The notes below the pieces were generated by a model. That model was not told where the DNA came from and ran no database searches. It was given only the letters and a program-made list of their open reading frames with translations. A program made the position numbers and the translations under genes. From CAVRAW01 sp963716135 (GTDB taxonomy: Bacteria; Planctomycetota; Planctomycetia; Pirellulales; JADZDJ01), in the NCBI GenBank assembly GCA_963716135.1, contig OY970289.1:4182307-4246306 (forward strand): a DNA stretch of 64,000 nucleotides, given 5' to 3'. Shown here piece by piece: positions 44,440-56,996 of the stretch. Each line of letters starts with the position of its first letter. Within the stretch, counting starts at the first letter, position 1.

Positions 44440-45045
44440 ATGATCGCCATCATCGACTACCAGATGGGCAACCTCCGCAGCGTGCAAAAGGCGCTGGAGC
44501 GCGTGGGCCAGCAGGCCACCATCACCAGCGACGCCCGCGAGATCGCCCGCGCCGACAAAGTCATCCTCCCCGGCGTCGGCGCCTTTGAAGATGCGATTGC
44601 CGAGCTGCGTCGCCGCGACTTGGTCGGCTCCATCAAAGATGTGGTGGCAGCCAACAAGCCGTTCCTCGGCATCTGCTTGGGACTACAACTATTGTTCGAC
44701 GTCGGCTACGAGAACGGCACGCATGAAGGCCTCGGCATTCTGCCAGGCGAGGTGGTGAAGTTCGACGTGCCCGCCGAATTGAAAGTGCCGCACATGGGTT
44801 GGAACTCGTTGTCGATCCGTCGTCGCCCGCCGCTGTTGGAAGGGTTGGCCGAAGGCACGCACGTTTACTTCGTCCACTCGTACTACGTCAAGCCGCGCGA
44901 TCCCGCAGTCATCGCCACTGAAACCGATTACGGCGGTCCGTTCTGCTCGATGATCTGGCGCGACAATCTATTCGCAACTCAGTTCCATCCCGAAAAGAGC
45001 CAAGCCGACGGATTGCGGATGCTGCGGAATTTCGGCCAACTTTAA
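44440..45045 (+). CDS. hisH: imidazole glycerol phosphate synthase glutaminase subunit
   Basis: HisH makes ammonia from glutamine for HisF in histidine synthesis. The 201-residue class I glutamine amidotransferase shows IIDYQMGNLRSVQKAL, ILPGVGAFEDA, the nucleophile elbow FLGICLGLQLLFD with Cys near residue 80, VPHMGWNSL, HVYFVHSYYV and the catalytic His-Glu in TQFHPEKSQADGL. The start at 44440 (MIAIIDYQ) is preferred over a TTG at 44431. hisA follows; no hisF is in the window. Confidence 0.96.
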   Translation: MIAIIDYQMGNLRSVQKALERVGQQATITSDAREIARADKVILPGVGAFEDAIAELRRRDLVGSIKDVVAANKPFLGICLGLQLLFDVGYENGTHEGLGILPGEVVKFDVPAELKVPHMGWNSLSIRRRPPLLEGLAEGTHVYFVHSYYVKPRDPAVIATETDYGGPFCSMIWRDNLFATQFHPEKSQADGLRMLRNFGQL

Positions 45046-45153
45046 TGCACTCTGCGCTGCCGGACCGGCACTTGCGTAGGCCGGGCAAGTGTGGCATATT
45101 TCGAGTTTCTGTAACCAAATTTGGCTCTCAAGCTGGGGGGAGTTCTTTCACCC

Positions 45154-45882
45154 ATGCAGATTTGGCCGGCTATCGATTTGCGCGGCGGAAAGTGCGTCCG
45201 CCTCCAGCAGGGAGACTATGGCCGAGAGACCGTCTTCGACGACGATCCCGCCGCCGCCGCTCGCCGCCTGGTCAGCGAAGGCGCCGAGTGCCTGCACCTG
45301 GTCGATTTAGACGGCGCGCGAAACGGACGCCCCGCGAATCTGGATGCCGTCCGCGCCATCATGTCGGCCGTCAGCGTGCCCTGCGAGCTTGGCGGCGGAA
45401 TCCGCGACGATCAGATGATCGGCCAACTGCTCCAACTGGGCCTTTCGCGCCTCGTGATCGGCACCAATGCGCTGCGCGAGCCGAACTGGTTTCGATCGGT
45501 CACACGACAATATCCCCACAAGCTCGTGCTGGGCATCGATGCCCGCGACGGCATGGTGGCCACCGAGGGGTGGCTGAACACCAGCACGACTCCGGCGATC
45601 GATCTGGCAATGCAACTCGAGCGAGAACCGTTGGCGGCCCTCGTTTATACCGACATTTCCCGCGACGGAATGCTGGCCGGTCCCAATCTGCCGGCGATGC
45701 GCGCCATGCAACAGGCGGTGCGGCTGCCGGTCATCGCCTCCGGCGGTGTGACTTCGGCGGCCGACGTCGCCGCGCTGGCCGCCATTCCGATGGCCGGCTG
45801 CATCATCGGCCGCGCACTATACGAAGGCAAATTAACTCTGGCCGACGCCCTGGCCGCGGCACGTCCCGTGCCCGCGCACTAA
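45154..45882 (+). CDS. hisA: phosphoribosylformimino-5-aminoimidazole carboxamide isomerase
   Basis: HisA isomerises ProFAR to PRFAR, a TIM-barrel step before HisHF. The 242-residue product starts MQIWPAIDLRGGKCVRLQQG with the first catalytic Asp. It continues LHLVDLDGARNG, CELGGGIRDDQ, LVIGTNALRE, VLGIDARDGMVATEGW with the second catalytic Asp, YTDISRDGMLAG and VIASGGVTSAADV. It is ~108 bp after hisH. The ATG at 45154 has a purine-rich region upstream. It precedes the EF-G gene by 32 bp. Confidence 0.96.
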   Translation: MQIWPAIDLRGGKCVRLQQGDYGRETVFDDDPAAAARRLVSEGAECLHLVDLDGARNGRPANLDAVRAIMSAVSVPCELGGGIRDDQMIGQLLQLGLSRLVIGTNALREPNWFRSVTRQYPHKLVLGIDARDGMVATEGWLNTSTTPAIDLAMQLEREPLAALVYTDISRDGMLAGPNLPAMRAMQQAVRLPVIASGGVTSAADVAALAAIPMAGCIIGRALYEGKLTLADALAAARPVPAH

Positions 45883-45914
45883 TGGAATCGTGAACACCGC
45901 AAGGAATTTAGACC

Positions 45915-48013
45915 ATGGCAAAGTACAAAGTTGAAGATCTCCGCAACATCGCGATCTGTGGTCATGGCTCATCCGGCAAAACGATGCTGGTCGACAAGCT
46001 GCTGAACGTGACCGGGGCGGTCACCCGGCCGGCCAGCGTCGACGACGGCACCAGCGTCTGCGATTTTGACGAAGAAGAAAAGCATCACAAGTACTCGATC
46101 GAAGCGGCGCTGGTGCACTTCGATCACGGCGGCAAGCATTTCAATTTCATCGACACGCCGGGATATCCCGACTTCATCGGTCAGGCCATCGGCGCTTTGC
46201 GAGCGGTCGAAACGGCGGTCATCGCCGTCAACGCCCACTCCGGAATCGAAGTGAACACCCGCCGCGTCTTTCAAGAAGCCGGTAAAGCGGGCGTGGGCCG
46301 CATGATCGCCATCACCAAGATGGACACCGAAAATATCAACTTCCCCAAGCTTATCGCCAGCATCCAGGAAATGTGGGGCAAAGCCTGCGTGCCGCTGAAT
46401 GTGCCGCTCGGCTCCGGCCACGATTTCAAAGGCGTTGTCAGCACGCTGAAGCCCCCGGCCGATGCCCCCGGGCGCTGATGAAGCCGGCGGACGTGAATCA
46501 ATCGCTGATTGAAACTATCGTCGAGACGGACGAGGAAGTGCTGGCCCGCTATTTCGACGGCAAGCCCCCCACAGAGGAAGAGATCTCGCGATTGTTGGTG
46601 CAAGCGGTCGCCCAGGGAAGTTTGATCCCCATCGTCTGCCTGTCGGGCAAAACCGGCGGCGGCGTGAAGGAGTTTTTAGAGGCCCTGACGCTGTGCGCCC
46701 TCTCGCCCGATAAAATCAAGCACTCCGCCACGGACGAGGCAGGAAACGAAACAGAAGTGAAAGCCGATCCGGCCGGCCCGCTAGTGGCCCAAGTCTGGCG
46801 CACCCGCATCGATCCCTTCGTGCAAAAGCTGAGCTTCATCCGCATCTTTAGCGGCTCGATTAAGAAAGACGCCAACGTGCACGTGTCGGGCGTCAAAAAG
46901 GATGTCAAAATCGGGCCACTCCTGGAGGTGCAGGCCAGCGAAACCAAGGCCGTCGAATCAGCCTCGGCGGGCGAAATTGTCGCCATCTCTAAAACCGAGG
47001 ATCTGCACACCGGGGCCACACTGGGCAAATACATCATGCCCCCGTTAAAGTTCCCCACGCCGATGGTCGGCCTGGCCGCGGTGCCGAAGACGCGCGGGGA
47101 TGAAGCCAAACTTTCTGGCGCGCTGCACAAAATCGTGGAAGAAGATTCCACTTTCCGCTTGGATCGCGACCCGCAGACCAAAGAAATGGTGATGACGGGC
47201 ATGAGCGAGCTGCACCTGATGATTCTGCGCGAGCGGCTCAAACGCCGCGACAAAGTGGAAGTCGAAGTGCATGAACCAAAAATCCCTTATCGCGAAACGG
47301 TGCAAAATAAGGCCGAGGGAAGCTACCGCCACAAGAAGCAATCGGGCGGCCGCGGCCAGTTCGGCGAAGTGCACATCCGCATGTTCCCCTTCCCCAAAGA
47401 CACCAAAGTCGAAGAATTTTGCACCAAGGCCCACTTCCCCCACATGCGGGAATATCACTACGACGAAAAGCACAACTTCGTGTGGGTCGATTCCATCGTC
47501 GGCGGCACGATCCCGAACAACTTCCTGCCGGCCGTGGAAAAAGGTTTCAAGGAAAGGCTCGATCGTGGCGTCATCGCCGGCTATCAGGTGCAAAACGTCG
47601 GCGTCGAAGTCCACTTCGGCAAGTATCACGACGTCGATAGCTCCGAAGCCGCTTTCAAGACCGCTGGCTCAATGGCCTTCCGCAATGTTTTTCAAGAGGC
47701 GAGGCCCGCGCTGTTGGAGCCGATCGTCACGCTGCACATCACCGTGCCCAACAACAAAGTGGGCGATATCAACAGCGACATGTCCGGCCGCCGCGGCCGC
47801 CCGCTGGGAATGGAATCCGCCGGCGGCGACCTGCAAACCATTTCCGTCTCCGTTCCGCTGGCCGAAGTCACCACCTACGCCCGCACCCTGTCGAGCATCA
47901 CCGGCGGGCAGGGCAGCTACACGATGGATTTCAGCCACTACGACGTGGTGCCGGGCAACGTCCAAAAGTCGATCATCGAAAAGGCGGTGATGGAAAAGGA
48001 AGAGGAGGAATAG
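45915..48013 (+). CDS. elongation factor G-like GTPase (EF-G-II type), frameshifted
   Basis: Joined across one missing base, this is a ~699-residue translational GTPase. The G1 motif is GHGSSGKT rather than the AHIDAGKTT of canonical EF-G. G3 is IDTPGYPDFIGQ and G4 ITKMD. Later parts include LMKPADVNQSLIETIVETDEE, PLVAQVWRTRIDPF (domain II), GSYRHKKQSGGRGQFG (domain IV) and YTMDFSHYDVVPGNVQ (domain V). These features match the EF-G-II subfamily, whose role differs from the main elongation factor. The break is in a run of five C (46465-46469), and one more C gives ADAPRALMKPADV. Confidence 0.9.
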
Positions 48014-48390
48014 TCCTCCGAATTGCCTCAATTTCCTTTAGACGCCCGGCCGACAACAGTCAGAGGACGGTTGATTTTGCCCACTTTGACGCCTACGATA
48101 ATCGCAGTTGAGCGTCAGGGCCGCCGTTAATGTTTGCCCTGTTTTACCGTCTTCGCTGCGGTCGCCTCGAGCATCCTATCATTCCTATGGACAATTTCAC
48201 CCGCAGCTTGTGTGTTTGCGTGTGTTGTTGCCCGGTCTAGTTCCGGACGCGATTTCCTGTGCGTCTGTGTCCAGTTCCCCAGGTCCGCCAAATAGCGGAA
48301 GTTTTCCGTAACATCGTGCCTTCAAATCTCGCTTAACAACTGGACCCCTGACTCCTAACCCCTAGACCCTCCTGAACTCTGGCCCCAGCC
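48014..48390. other. non-coding gap
   Basis: This 377-base gap lies between the EF-G-like gene and cysE. A CT-rich tract of repeat type (gacccctgactcctaacccc and similar) occupies about 48335-48385. The remainder shows no gene; a 67-residue plus-strand frame (48108-48311) has no features. No tRNA is seen. Confidence 0.45.
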
Positions 48391-49347
48391 ATGGCCACCG
48401 ATATTCGTCTCCGCGAACAATTGCCCGAGCTCACCAAGAAGATCGTGCAGACCTACAGCGAGGTCGGCTCGATCAATCACTTGGGCCATTGCCCGCTGCC
48501 GAACTACGACGTAATCATCGCCTGCTGCGAAGATCTGAAGGAGATTCTCTACCCCGGCTTCCGCCGCCGCGAAGGGCTGCACATGGGCAATGTGCTGTAC
48601 CACGTCGGCGATCTGATCGATTCGCTGCACGATAAGCTCACCGTCCAAATCGGCCGCGCCCTGCGCCACGACGCCGGCGCCAGCGAAATGTGCACCGAGG
48701 AAGCCGACTTTGAAGCCCTTGGCCAGGTAAAGACCATTCAATTTCTGGAGCAGATTCCCGAAATCCGCAAGCTCCTCGCGCTCGATGTGGAAGCCGCCTT
48801 CGCAGGCGATCCGGCCGTCCGCACCCCCGACGAAGTCATCTTCTGCTACCCCGGCCTGGAAGCAATCACTATTTTTCGCTTGGCTCATGTCCTGCACGGC
48901 TTGGGTGTGCCGTATATTCCGCGCATGATGACCGAATGGGCCCACTCGCGCACCGGCATCGATATCCATCCGGGCGCGACGATCGGCAAGTATTTTTTCA
49001 TCGACCATGGCACCGGCGTGGTGGTCGGCGAGACGACCGAAATCGGCGACCACGTCAAGCTTTACCAAGGCGTCACGCTTGGTGCTCTAAGCTTCCCCAC
49101 CGACGGCGAAGGCAACCTCCAGCGCGGCCACAAGCGGCACCCGACGCTGGAAGATTACGTGATCGTGTACGCGAGTGCCACCATTTTGGGCGGCCGCACA
49201 CGAATTGGGCACCATTCGGTGGTCGGTTCCAGCGTGTGGCTCACTCGCAGCGTCGAGCCAAACACGACGGTGGTGCTCGAAGCGCCGAAGCTGAAAATGA
49301 AGAACGAAGCCGAAGAGCTGGCGCCGGAACTGAATTACGTGATCTAG
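48391..49347 (+). CDS. cysE: serine O-acetyltransferase
   Basis: CysE acetylates serine to O-acetylserine, the first committed step of cysteine synthesis. The 318-residue protein has an N-terminal helical region and a left-handed beta-helix of hexapeptide repeats: TGIDIHPGATIGKYFFIDHG with the catalytic Asp-His pair, TGVVVGETTEIGDHVKLYQG, VTLGALSFP and VYASATILGGRTRIG. It resembles the longer EpsC-like serine acetyltransferases. Its stop codon overlaps the convergent stop at 49344 (the shared CTAG). Confidence 0.93.
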   Translation: MATDIRLREQLPELTKKIVQTYSEVGSINHLGHCPLPNYDVIIACCEDLKEILYPGFRRREGLHMGNVLYHVGDLIDSLHDKLTVQIGRALRHDAGASEMCTEEADFEALGQVKTIQFLEQIPEIRKLLALDVEAAFAGDPAVRTPDEVIFCYPGLEAITIFRLAHVLHGLGVPYIPRMMTEWAHSRTGIDIHPGATIGKYFFIDHGTGVVVGETTEIGDHVKLYQGVTLGALSFPTDGEGNLQRGHKRHPTLEDYVIVYASATILGGRTRIGHHSVVGSSVWLTRSVEPNTTVVLEAPKLKMKNEAEELAPELNYVI

Positions 49348-49577
49348 CCGGCCAGCCGCTGAAGCTGCTCGAATTCGGCTTCCAGATCGGCGTGCAACTG
49401 CTCAAAGTCTGCCTCGAGGCACTCGGCCAGGCACGCCTCCGTCACCGAGGTGATTCTCGAATTCAGGCACGCCAGGCGATGCCGGTACAGCGACAGCAAG
49501 ACCGGGTGCCGGTGCCGTTCGAAGAATTCGCTAATCGTTCCGTCGACTTCGATCCATCCAACGATTCGACTAGACAA
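49344..49577 (-). CDS. small hypothetical protein (77 aa)
   Basis: From a TTG at 49577, preceded by an aagggag Shine-Dalgarno at 6 bp, the product is 77 residues of soluble, acidic protein. It has IVGWIEVDGTISEFFERHRH and a Leu-zipper-like tail (FEQLHADLEAEFEQLQRL). A longer frame to 49637 has an ATG-type start but a basic tail unlike the rest. No family is known. It faces cysE and shares 4 bp with it (stop codons in CTAG). Confidence 0.5.
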   Translation of the reverse strand: MSSRIVGWIEVDGTISEFFERHRHPVLLSLYRHRLACLNSRITSVTEACLAECLEADFEQLHADLEAEFEQLQRLAG

Positions 49578-49817
49578 CGCAAGCTCCCTTCGAGTTGGCC
49601 GATTATATGGCCTGTTACGCCTGCCGCGGTGGCTCAAGAGATTGCCGATCCGCCTGCCCCGTGTTTCGCATCAGCCGCCGCCAACACTTTCTTTCGGCAT
49701 CCTCGGCGAATCGCCGTAAGCCAGACACCGCATTTGTCGGCCGGAATTCGCCAAGGCGAACATCCGCGCGGCCGGTTTATGCGGAGAGATTGAATCGTGA
49801 CGGGCAACCAGCACTGC

Positions 49818-50211
49818 TCACGATGCCGTGCTGTGCTCCGCCATCCGCAACTGAGCGCGTGCTTGCAACTCTGCCCGATCGCGGATCGCCATCAGTTCCG
49901 GCGAGTCCGCCTTGCGGGCCCGCGCTCGCCAAATGTTCCCGAGCCACGCCGGCGTCGAGCTTCTCCACCGGGATGGCCTGCTGGGTGAGGATCGAAATCT
50001 GGTCGTTGGCCACCTGCACGAAACCCCCATCGATGTACAACCGCACCGTCCGCCCATCCTCCCGCACCCGCAGCTCGCCGTACCCCAGCCGGCCGATGAA
50101 CGGGCTATGCCCCGGCGCGATGCCCATTTCGCCGTCGTACAGCGGCAGCGCGATAAACTCCGCCGGCATCTGCAAAGCCGTCGCCTCAGGAGTGACCACA
50201 ATGCATTCCAT
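49818..50211 (-). CDS. atpC: F0F1 ATP synthase subunit epsilon, frameshifted
   Basis: Epsilon couples rotor and stator and inhibits F1 in the extended state. The N-terminal beta-sandwich is intact: CIVVTPEATALQMPAEF, YDGEMGIAPGHSPFIGRLGYG and LYIDGGFVQVANDQISIL. The C-terminal helices are reached only in another frame (ARKADSPELMAIRDRAELQ, ending at a TGA at 49818-49820). One extra base in the CCC at 49918-49920 restores REHLASAARKADSPEL, giving ~130 residues, the family length. The start at 50211 (MECIVVTP) is uncertain; 50262 is possible. Last gene of the ATP synthase locus. Confidence 0.88.
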
Positions 50212-50274
50212 GATCGGTATCGGGCTGGTAACGTCGACGCCTGCTTCGTAATGCTCAACCATATTTTAGCAAAT

Positions 50275-50343
50275 GCCTGAGTGACTAAATGCCTAAACGA
50301 CTAAACGACACGTCCGATATTCCGTTACTTAGCCATTCAGTCA

Positions 50344-50346
<3 letters not shown>
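50275..50346. repeat. short tandem repeat tract between atpD and atpC
   Basis: The left arm repeats gactaaatgcctaaacgactaaac. The right arm (ttacttagccattcagtcatta) is its loose reverse complement. The atpD stop (50344-50346) is within it. Confidence 0.75.
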
Positions 50347-51825
<1,479 letters not shown>

Positions 51826-51927
51826 TTCAATTATCCATTAACCGTGATTAGTGATTTATTTTGCTCGTTAAACACCGACCCAACCATCGGCCGTTACTCG
51901 TCATTCCCCATTCCTACTTTGTACTTC

Positions 51928-52809
51928 CTACTTCAGCGCCTCAACGCCCCCCAACACTTCCATAATCTCGCCGGTAATCTGGCTCTGCCGTGCACGGTTG
52001 TACGCCATGCTCAGCGCCTTGATCAATTTGTCCGCATTGTCGGTGGCCGACTTCATCGCCACCTTCCGGGCGATCTGCTCGCTCACGGCGGAATCGAGAA
52101 AGCACTTGAACAACTTCACCTTGAAGCTGGTCGGCACAACCTCTTCCAAAATGCTTTCGGCCGAAGGCAGAAACTCGTACATCGATTCGCCCGTGCCTTC
52201 CGCCATCTTCTCCTCCGGGCCTCCCAACGACGACAACGGCAACAGCGTTTCGACCGTCGCGGTTTGCTTGCTCAGGCTGTCGAAGCGGGTATATGCCACG
52301 TCGAGCCGATCGAGATCGCCCAGGGCGTATTCCTCCAGATAGCGATCGGCCAGCACGTCGACTTCCGCAAAGGACGGCTTATCTTCGAAGTGCGTGTAGG
52401 TCTCGTCCCCCTTAATAGCGCGATACCTGAACGCCGCGATGCCGCGCTTGCCGGAAATTTCCAGTTCCACCTCCGGCACCGACGCCTTCAGCTCGTTGTA
52501 ACGCGCCAAAGCCTGCCGAAACACGTTCGAATTGTAACCGCCGCACAGCCCGCGGTTGCCCGTGATCACCAACAAAATCGCCCGGTTCGTTTTTTCCCGC
52601 GGCTGAAGCAACGGATGGCTGACCTCCATGCCGCTTTGTGCCAAATCGGCCACGAGCCTGGTGATCCGCTTCGTGTAAGCCGTGGCCGCATGCGCGCGGT
52701 CCATCGCCTTCTTGAATCGCGCCGTGGCGATCAATTCCATTGTCCGCGTAATCTTGCGAATATTGCGGACGCTGCGGCGACGTCGATCGAGTGCTCGGGC
52801 CTTGGCCAT
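51928..52809 (-). CDS. atpG: F0F1 ATP synthase subunit gamma
   Basis: Gamma is the rotating shaft of F1. The 293-residue protein has the N-terminal helix SVRNIRKITRTMELIATARF, the central VITGNRGLCGGYNSNVF and the C-terminal helix MKSATDNADKLIKALSMAYN followed by RQSQITGEIMEV. Length is normal. It begins 1 bp after the atpA stop, so the two are tightly coupled. A repeat-like gap of ~100 bp (51830-51927) separates it from atpD. Confidence 0.97.
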   Translation of the reverse strand: MAKARALDRRRRSVRNIRKITRTMELIATARFKKAMDRAHAATAYTKRITRLVADLAQSGMEVSHPLLQPREKTNRAILLVITGNRGLCGGYNSNVFRQALARYNELKASVPEVELEISGKRGIAAFRYRAIKGDETYTHFEDKPSFAEVDVLADRYLEEYALGDLDRLDVAYTRFDSLSKQTATVETLLPLSSLGGPEEKMAEGTGESMYEFLPSAESILEEVVPTSFKVKLFKCFLDSAVSEQIARKVAMKSATDNADKLIKALSMAYNRARQSQITGEIMEVLGGVEALK

Positions 52810-52810
52810 A

Positions 52811-54352
<1,542 letters not shown>

Positions 54353-54963
54353 GCACGCTCCTGTTGAGCATTTGTTCCCGCAGCCCCTTGAGCTGCGTGG
54401 CTATGGATCCATCGAACACCCGATCTCCAATCCGCAGCACGATGCCGCCGATCAACTCGGGATGAATTTGTTTGTCTAACAACGGTTGCAGGTGCAGCCG
54501 GTTTTGAAGGTCCTCAACGATTCGTTTCTCGGCCGCCGCATCCAACGGCTCCGCGGTGCTGACCATGACGGTCACTCGCTTCCGCGCCTTGTTGTATTCC
54601 TCATGAAACGCCAAATGCACGAGCCGCAGCATGTCCAGCCGCCCATGCCGAGCCACCACTTTCAAGAAACTCAGAAACACCGGCGATGCCCGATCGCCGA
54701 ACGCTTTCTGAATCATGGCTTCCTTGGCATTCTCTTCGACGAAGCTCGATTCCCACACCGCCTCGAGTTTCGGCATCTTTTCCAAGACGTCGTCCACCAG
54801 CGAATCGTATTCCTGCAGAACGCTTTCGGTGGCCTTGGCCTGCTCCGTGGCGGCCAGAAGCGCCTGCGCATAAACCTCGCCGCCCGCCACTCCCCCGTGT
54901 CATACGTCGGCAGCTTCGAAAACCGTCGCGGTGATGTCAGCGTTTCTTCCAACCTAGTAAGTC

Positions 54964-54998
54964 CAATCTTGAAACCCGAAACTCGAAACCCGAAACTA
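54964..54998. repeat. short tandem repeat tract at the atpF 3' end
   Basis: Copies of gaaaccc/gaaactc with a 7-8 bp spacing run into the atpF stop codon (54996-54998, read as TAG on the minus strand). One arm only. Confidence 0.7.
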
Positions 54999-55679
54999 GT
55001 TCTCGCTCGGCGTCGCCGCCGCAAACTTGTTCAGCGATTCCTGCACCAACTTCGCACGCTCCTCCGCCGAAAGTTTCGCGCTGATCACCTTGCCCGCCAG
55101 TTGGATCGCCAGATCAGCACTGCGTTGCGACAGCTCTTCCACAGCCGCATCGGTCGCCGTGCGAATATCGCGCATCGCCCGCTGGTGCTCCTGCTGCGCG
55201 GCCGTGCGGGCCTCGCCCACAATTTCCTGCTTCACGCCTTCGGCATCCTTGCGCGCTTCCTCGAGCATTTGGCGCACCTGGTCGGCAGCACCGGCCAATT
55301 TGCTCTCGTACTCCGCCAGCATCGATTTAGCATCGTCCTGGGCACGCTGTGCCGCGGCGATGTTCTCGGCGATGTGATGCTCTCGGCGGTCCAATGCGTG
55401 AGCAATCGGCCCCCAAGCGAACTTCCACAGTACTCCGAACAACACCAGGAACACAACGAACGTCCAGACCGCCAAATCGGTATCCACCGCCAGCGGATTC
55501 GGCTCCTGATGCAGCGCCTCTTCGGCTTTTACTTCCGCGGTGCTCACCGACTCTCTGAACTCGGTTCCAGGTGACTCTTCGCGCTGAGCGAATGCCGCCG
55601 ATTGCCGCCAGGAAATCCCGCCGGCCACCACCAGCGCAGCCAGCGCGATTACAAACATCCGTCGATAGGAACTGAGCAT
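54996..55679 (-). CDS. atpF: F0F1 ATP synthase subunit b with N-terminal extension
   Basis: The b subunit anchors the peripheral stalk. The ~227-residue protein starts at the ATG at 55679 (MLSSYRRMFVIALAALVVAG), with a first hydrophobic segment ending in SAAFAQ, which resembles a signal peptide. An acidic ~50-residue linker follows. Then comes the membrane helix LAVWTFVVFLVLFGVLWKFAW and a long charged coiled coil (EARKDAEGVKQEIVGEARTA). This two-hydrophobic-segment layout differs from the single N-terminal helix of E. coli b. The last residues and stop are within a repeat tract. Confidence 0.9.
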   Translation of the reverse strand: MLSSYRRMFVIALAALVVAGGISWRQSAAFAQREESPGTEFRESVSTAEVKAEEALHQEPNPLAVDTDLAVWTFVVFLVLFGVLWKFAWGPIAHALDRREHHIAENIAAAQRAQDDAKSMLAEYESKLAGAADQVRQMLEEARKDAEGVKQEIVGEARTAAQQEHQRAMRDIRTATDAAVEELSQRSADLAIQLAGKVISAKLSAEERAKLVQESLNKFAAATPSEN

Positions 55680-55732
55680 CTCAAACTCCGCTGTATAAAG
55701 CCGCCGCTTACTCGCCCCACGCATCTCGCCCC

Positions 55733-56050
55733 TTACTTGTTGAACAACATGCACACGATCAAGGCGAAGAACGTCGCCCCTTCAATCAACGCCGCGGCGA
55801 TGATCATCGCGGTTTGCACGTTGCCGGCCACTTCCGGCTGTCGGGCCATGCTCTCCACGGCCGACGAACCGATGCGCCCGATGCCCAAGCCCGCGCCCAA
55901 CAGCACGATGCCTGCGCCGAACGCGCTGCCAAAGTTCATGCTGAAGCCGCCGGCGCTTCCAGCAGCCCCGCCCGGCCCCTGAGCAAACGCTGGCGAAGCC
56001 ACCAGCAACACGATTCCGCACAACACTAAAACTCGCGTCAACTTATTCAC
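55733..56050 (-). CDS. atpE: F0F1 ATP synthase subunit c with signal peptide
   Basis: The 105-residue protein forms the proton-driven ring. It begins with a signal peptide (VLVLCGIVLLVASPAFAQ), then a Gly-rich stretch, the first membrane helix with LGAGLGIGRIGSSAVESMARQPE (the polar loop) and the second with AMIIAAALIEGATFFALIVC. The ion-binding Glu is in LIEGAT, without the E-S/T pair typical of Na+ rings, which points to H+. A cleavable leader on subunit c is unusual. Confidence 0.93.
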   Translation of the reverse strand: MNKLTRVLVLCGIVLLVASPAFAQGPGGAAGSAGGFSMNFGSAFGAGIVLLGAGLGIGRIGSSAVESMARQPEVAGNVQTAMIIAAALIEGATFFALIVCMLFNK

Positions 56051-56104
56051 TCTCGCGTCTCCTTAAAGGATTGGGCCCGTTCGTCGCTTGCAGACCTCCG
56101 CCGA

Positions 56105-56992
56105 TCAATGCGGATGGACCGCCATTCCGATGAACAAGGCCGACAAAAAGGTGAAGATATAGGCTTGTAATACTCCCACGAATAATTCCAGCAAACTCAA
56201 CGCGGTGGCGCCCAGCACGCTCGCCGGCATCACCCCCCAAAAAACCATCTGACCGGCCGTCGCCACGATGAAGCTCAACAGCACCGCCAGCACCATGTGC
56301 CCGCCCATCATGTTCGCCAAAAGACGAATGGCCAACACGAAGTGCCGAATGCACAGGCCGATGATCTCGATCATGAAAATCATGGGAATCAGAAAGATCG
56401 CCAACGGCAGCGGCACGTCGATGTGCGGCACCTGGGCCAACCAAAACTTCGCCGGCCCCAATTTCACCATCCCCGCCCCCAGCACCGTCACAAAAGTGAC
56501 GATCGCCAGCGCGCCGGTCGTGGCCAATGCCCCGGTCGGCGACCCGGCCCAAGGCAACAGGCCGAACAAATTGCAAAACAGCACAAAGAAGAACATCGTC
56601 CAGATGAACGGCAAGAACTTGTCCGCCTCGTGATGACCGATCGCCGGCCGCGCCACTTCGTCGCGCAAATACACCAACAGCGATTCCAGCAAATTCCACC
56701 ACCGGCCTTTTGGCACGTCGCTCTTGCGCATCCGTTGCGACAAGCGGATGAAAATCGCCGCGATCAATATCGCGACCACCAATTCAATGAGCATGAACTT
56801 GGTGATCTTGAATCCGCGCACGTGTCCCTCCGTGCTGTCGCCGATAAACGGCTGCGGAATCTGCACGATTCCATCAGGCGGCGCCAAAAACTTCGGAACC
56901 TCGAAATGATCCGCGTCCTGTATGTGCCCGAACAAATGGCTCGGCTCGAAGGGATTGTGCGCTGCGGCGGAATGTGCGGCGTGATCGGGCAT
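56105..56992 (-). CDS. atpB: F0F1 ATP synthase subunit a
   Basis: Subunit a provides the proton half-channels facing the c ring. The 295-residue membrane protein has ~6 hydrophobic segments, an N-terminal hydrophilic domain (about 1-65, His-rich at first), NLLESLLVYLRDEVARPAIG and LPFIWTMFFFVLFCNLFGLLP. The key Arg region is HFVLAIRLLANMMGGHMVLA, with the essential Arg near residue 218. The C-terminus LELFVGVLQAYIFTFLSALF carries the Gln of the channel. Upstream of atpE. Confidence 0.95.
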   Translation of the reverse strand: MPDHAAHSAAAHNPFEPSHLFGHIQDADHFEVPKFLAPPDGIVQIPQPFIGDSTEGHVRGFKITKFMLIELVVAILIAAIFIRLSQRMRKSDVPKGRWWNLLESLLVYLRDEVARPAIGHHEADKFLPFIWTMFFFVLFCNLFGLLPWAGSPTGALATTGALAIVTFVTVLGAGMVKLGPAKFWLAQVPHIDVPLPLAIFLIPMIFMIEIIGLCIRHFVLAIRLLANMMGGHMVLAVLLSFIVATAGQMVFWGVMPASVLGATALSLLELFVGVLQAYIFTFLSALFIGMAVHPH

Positions 56993-56996
56993 ATCG

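Noticed and set aside
48108..48311. 67-residue plus-strand frame before cysE
   Set aside because: No conserved features and no ribosome-binding site.
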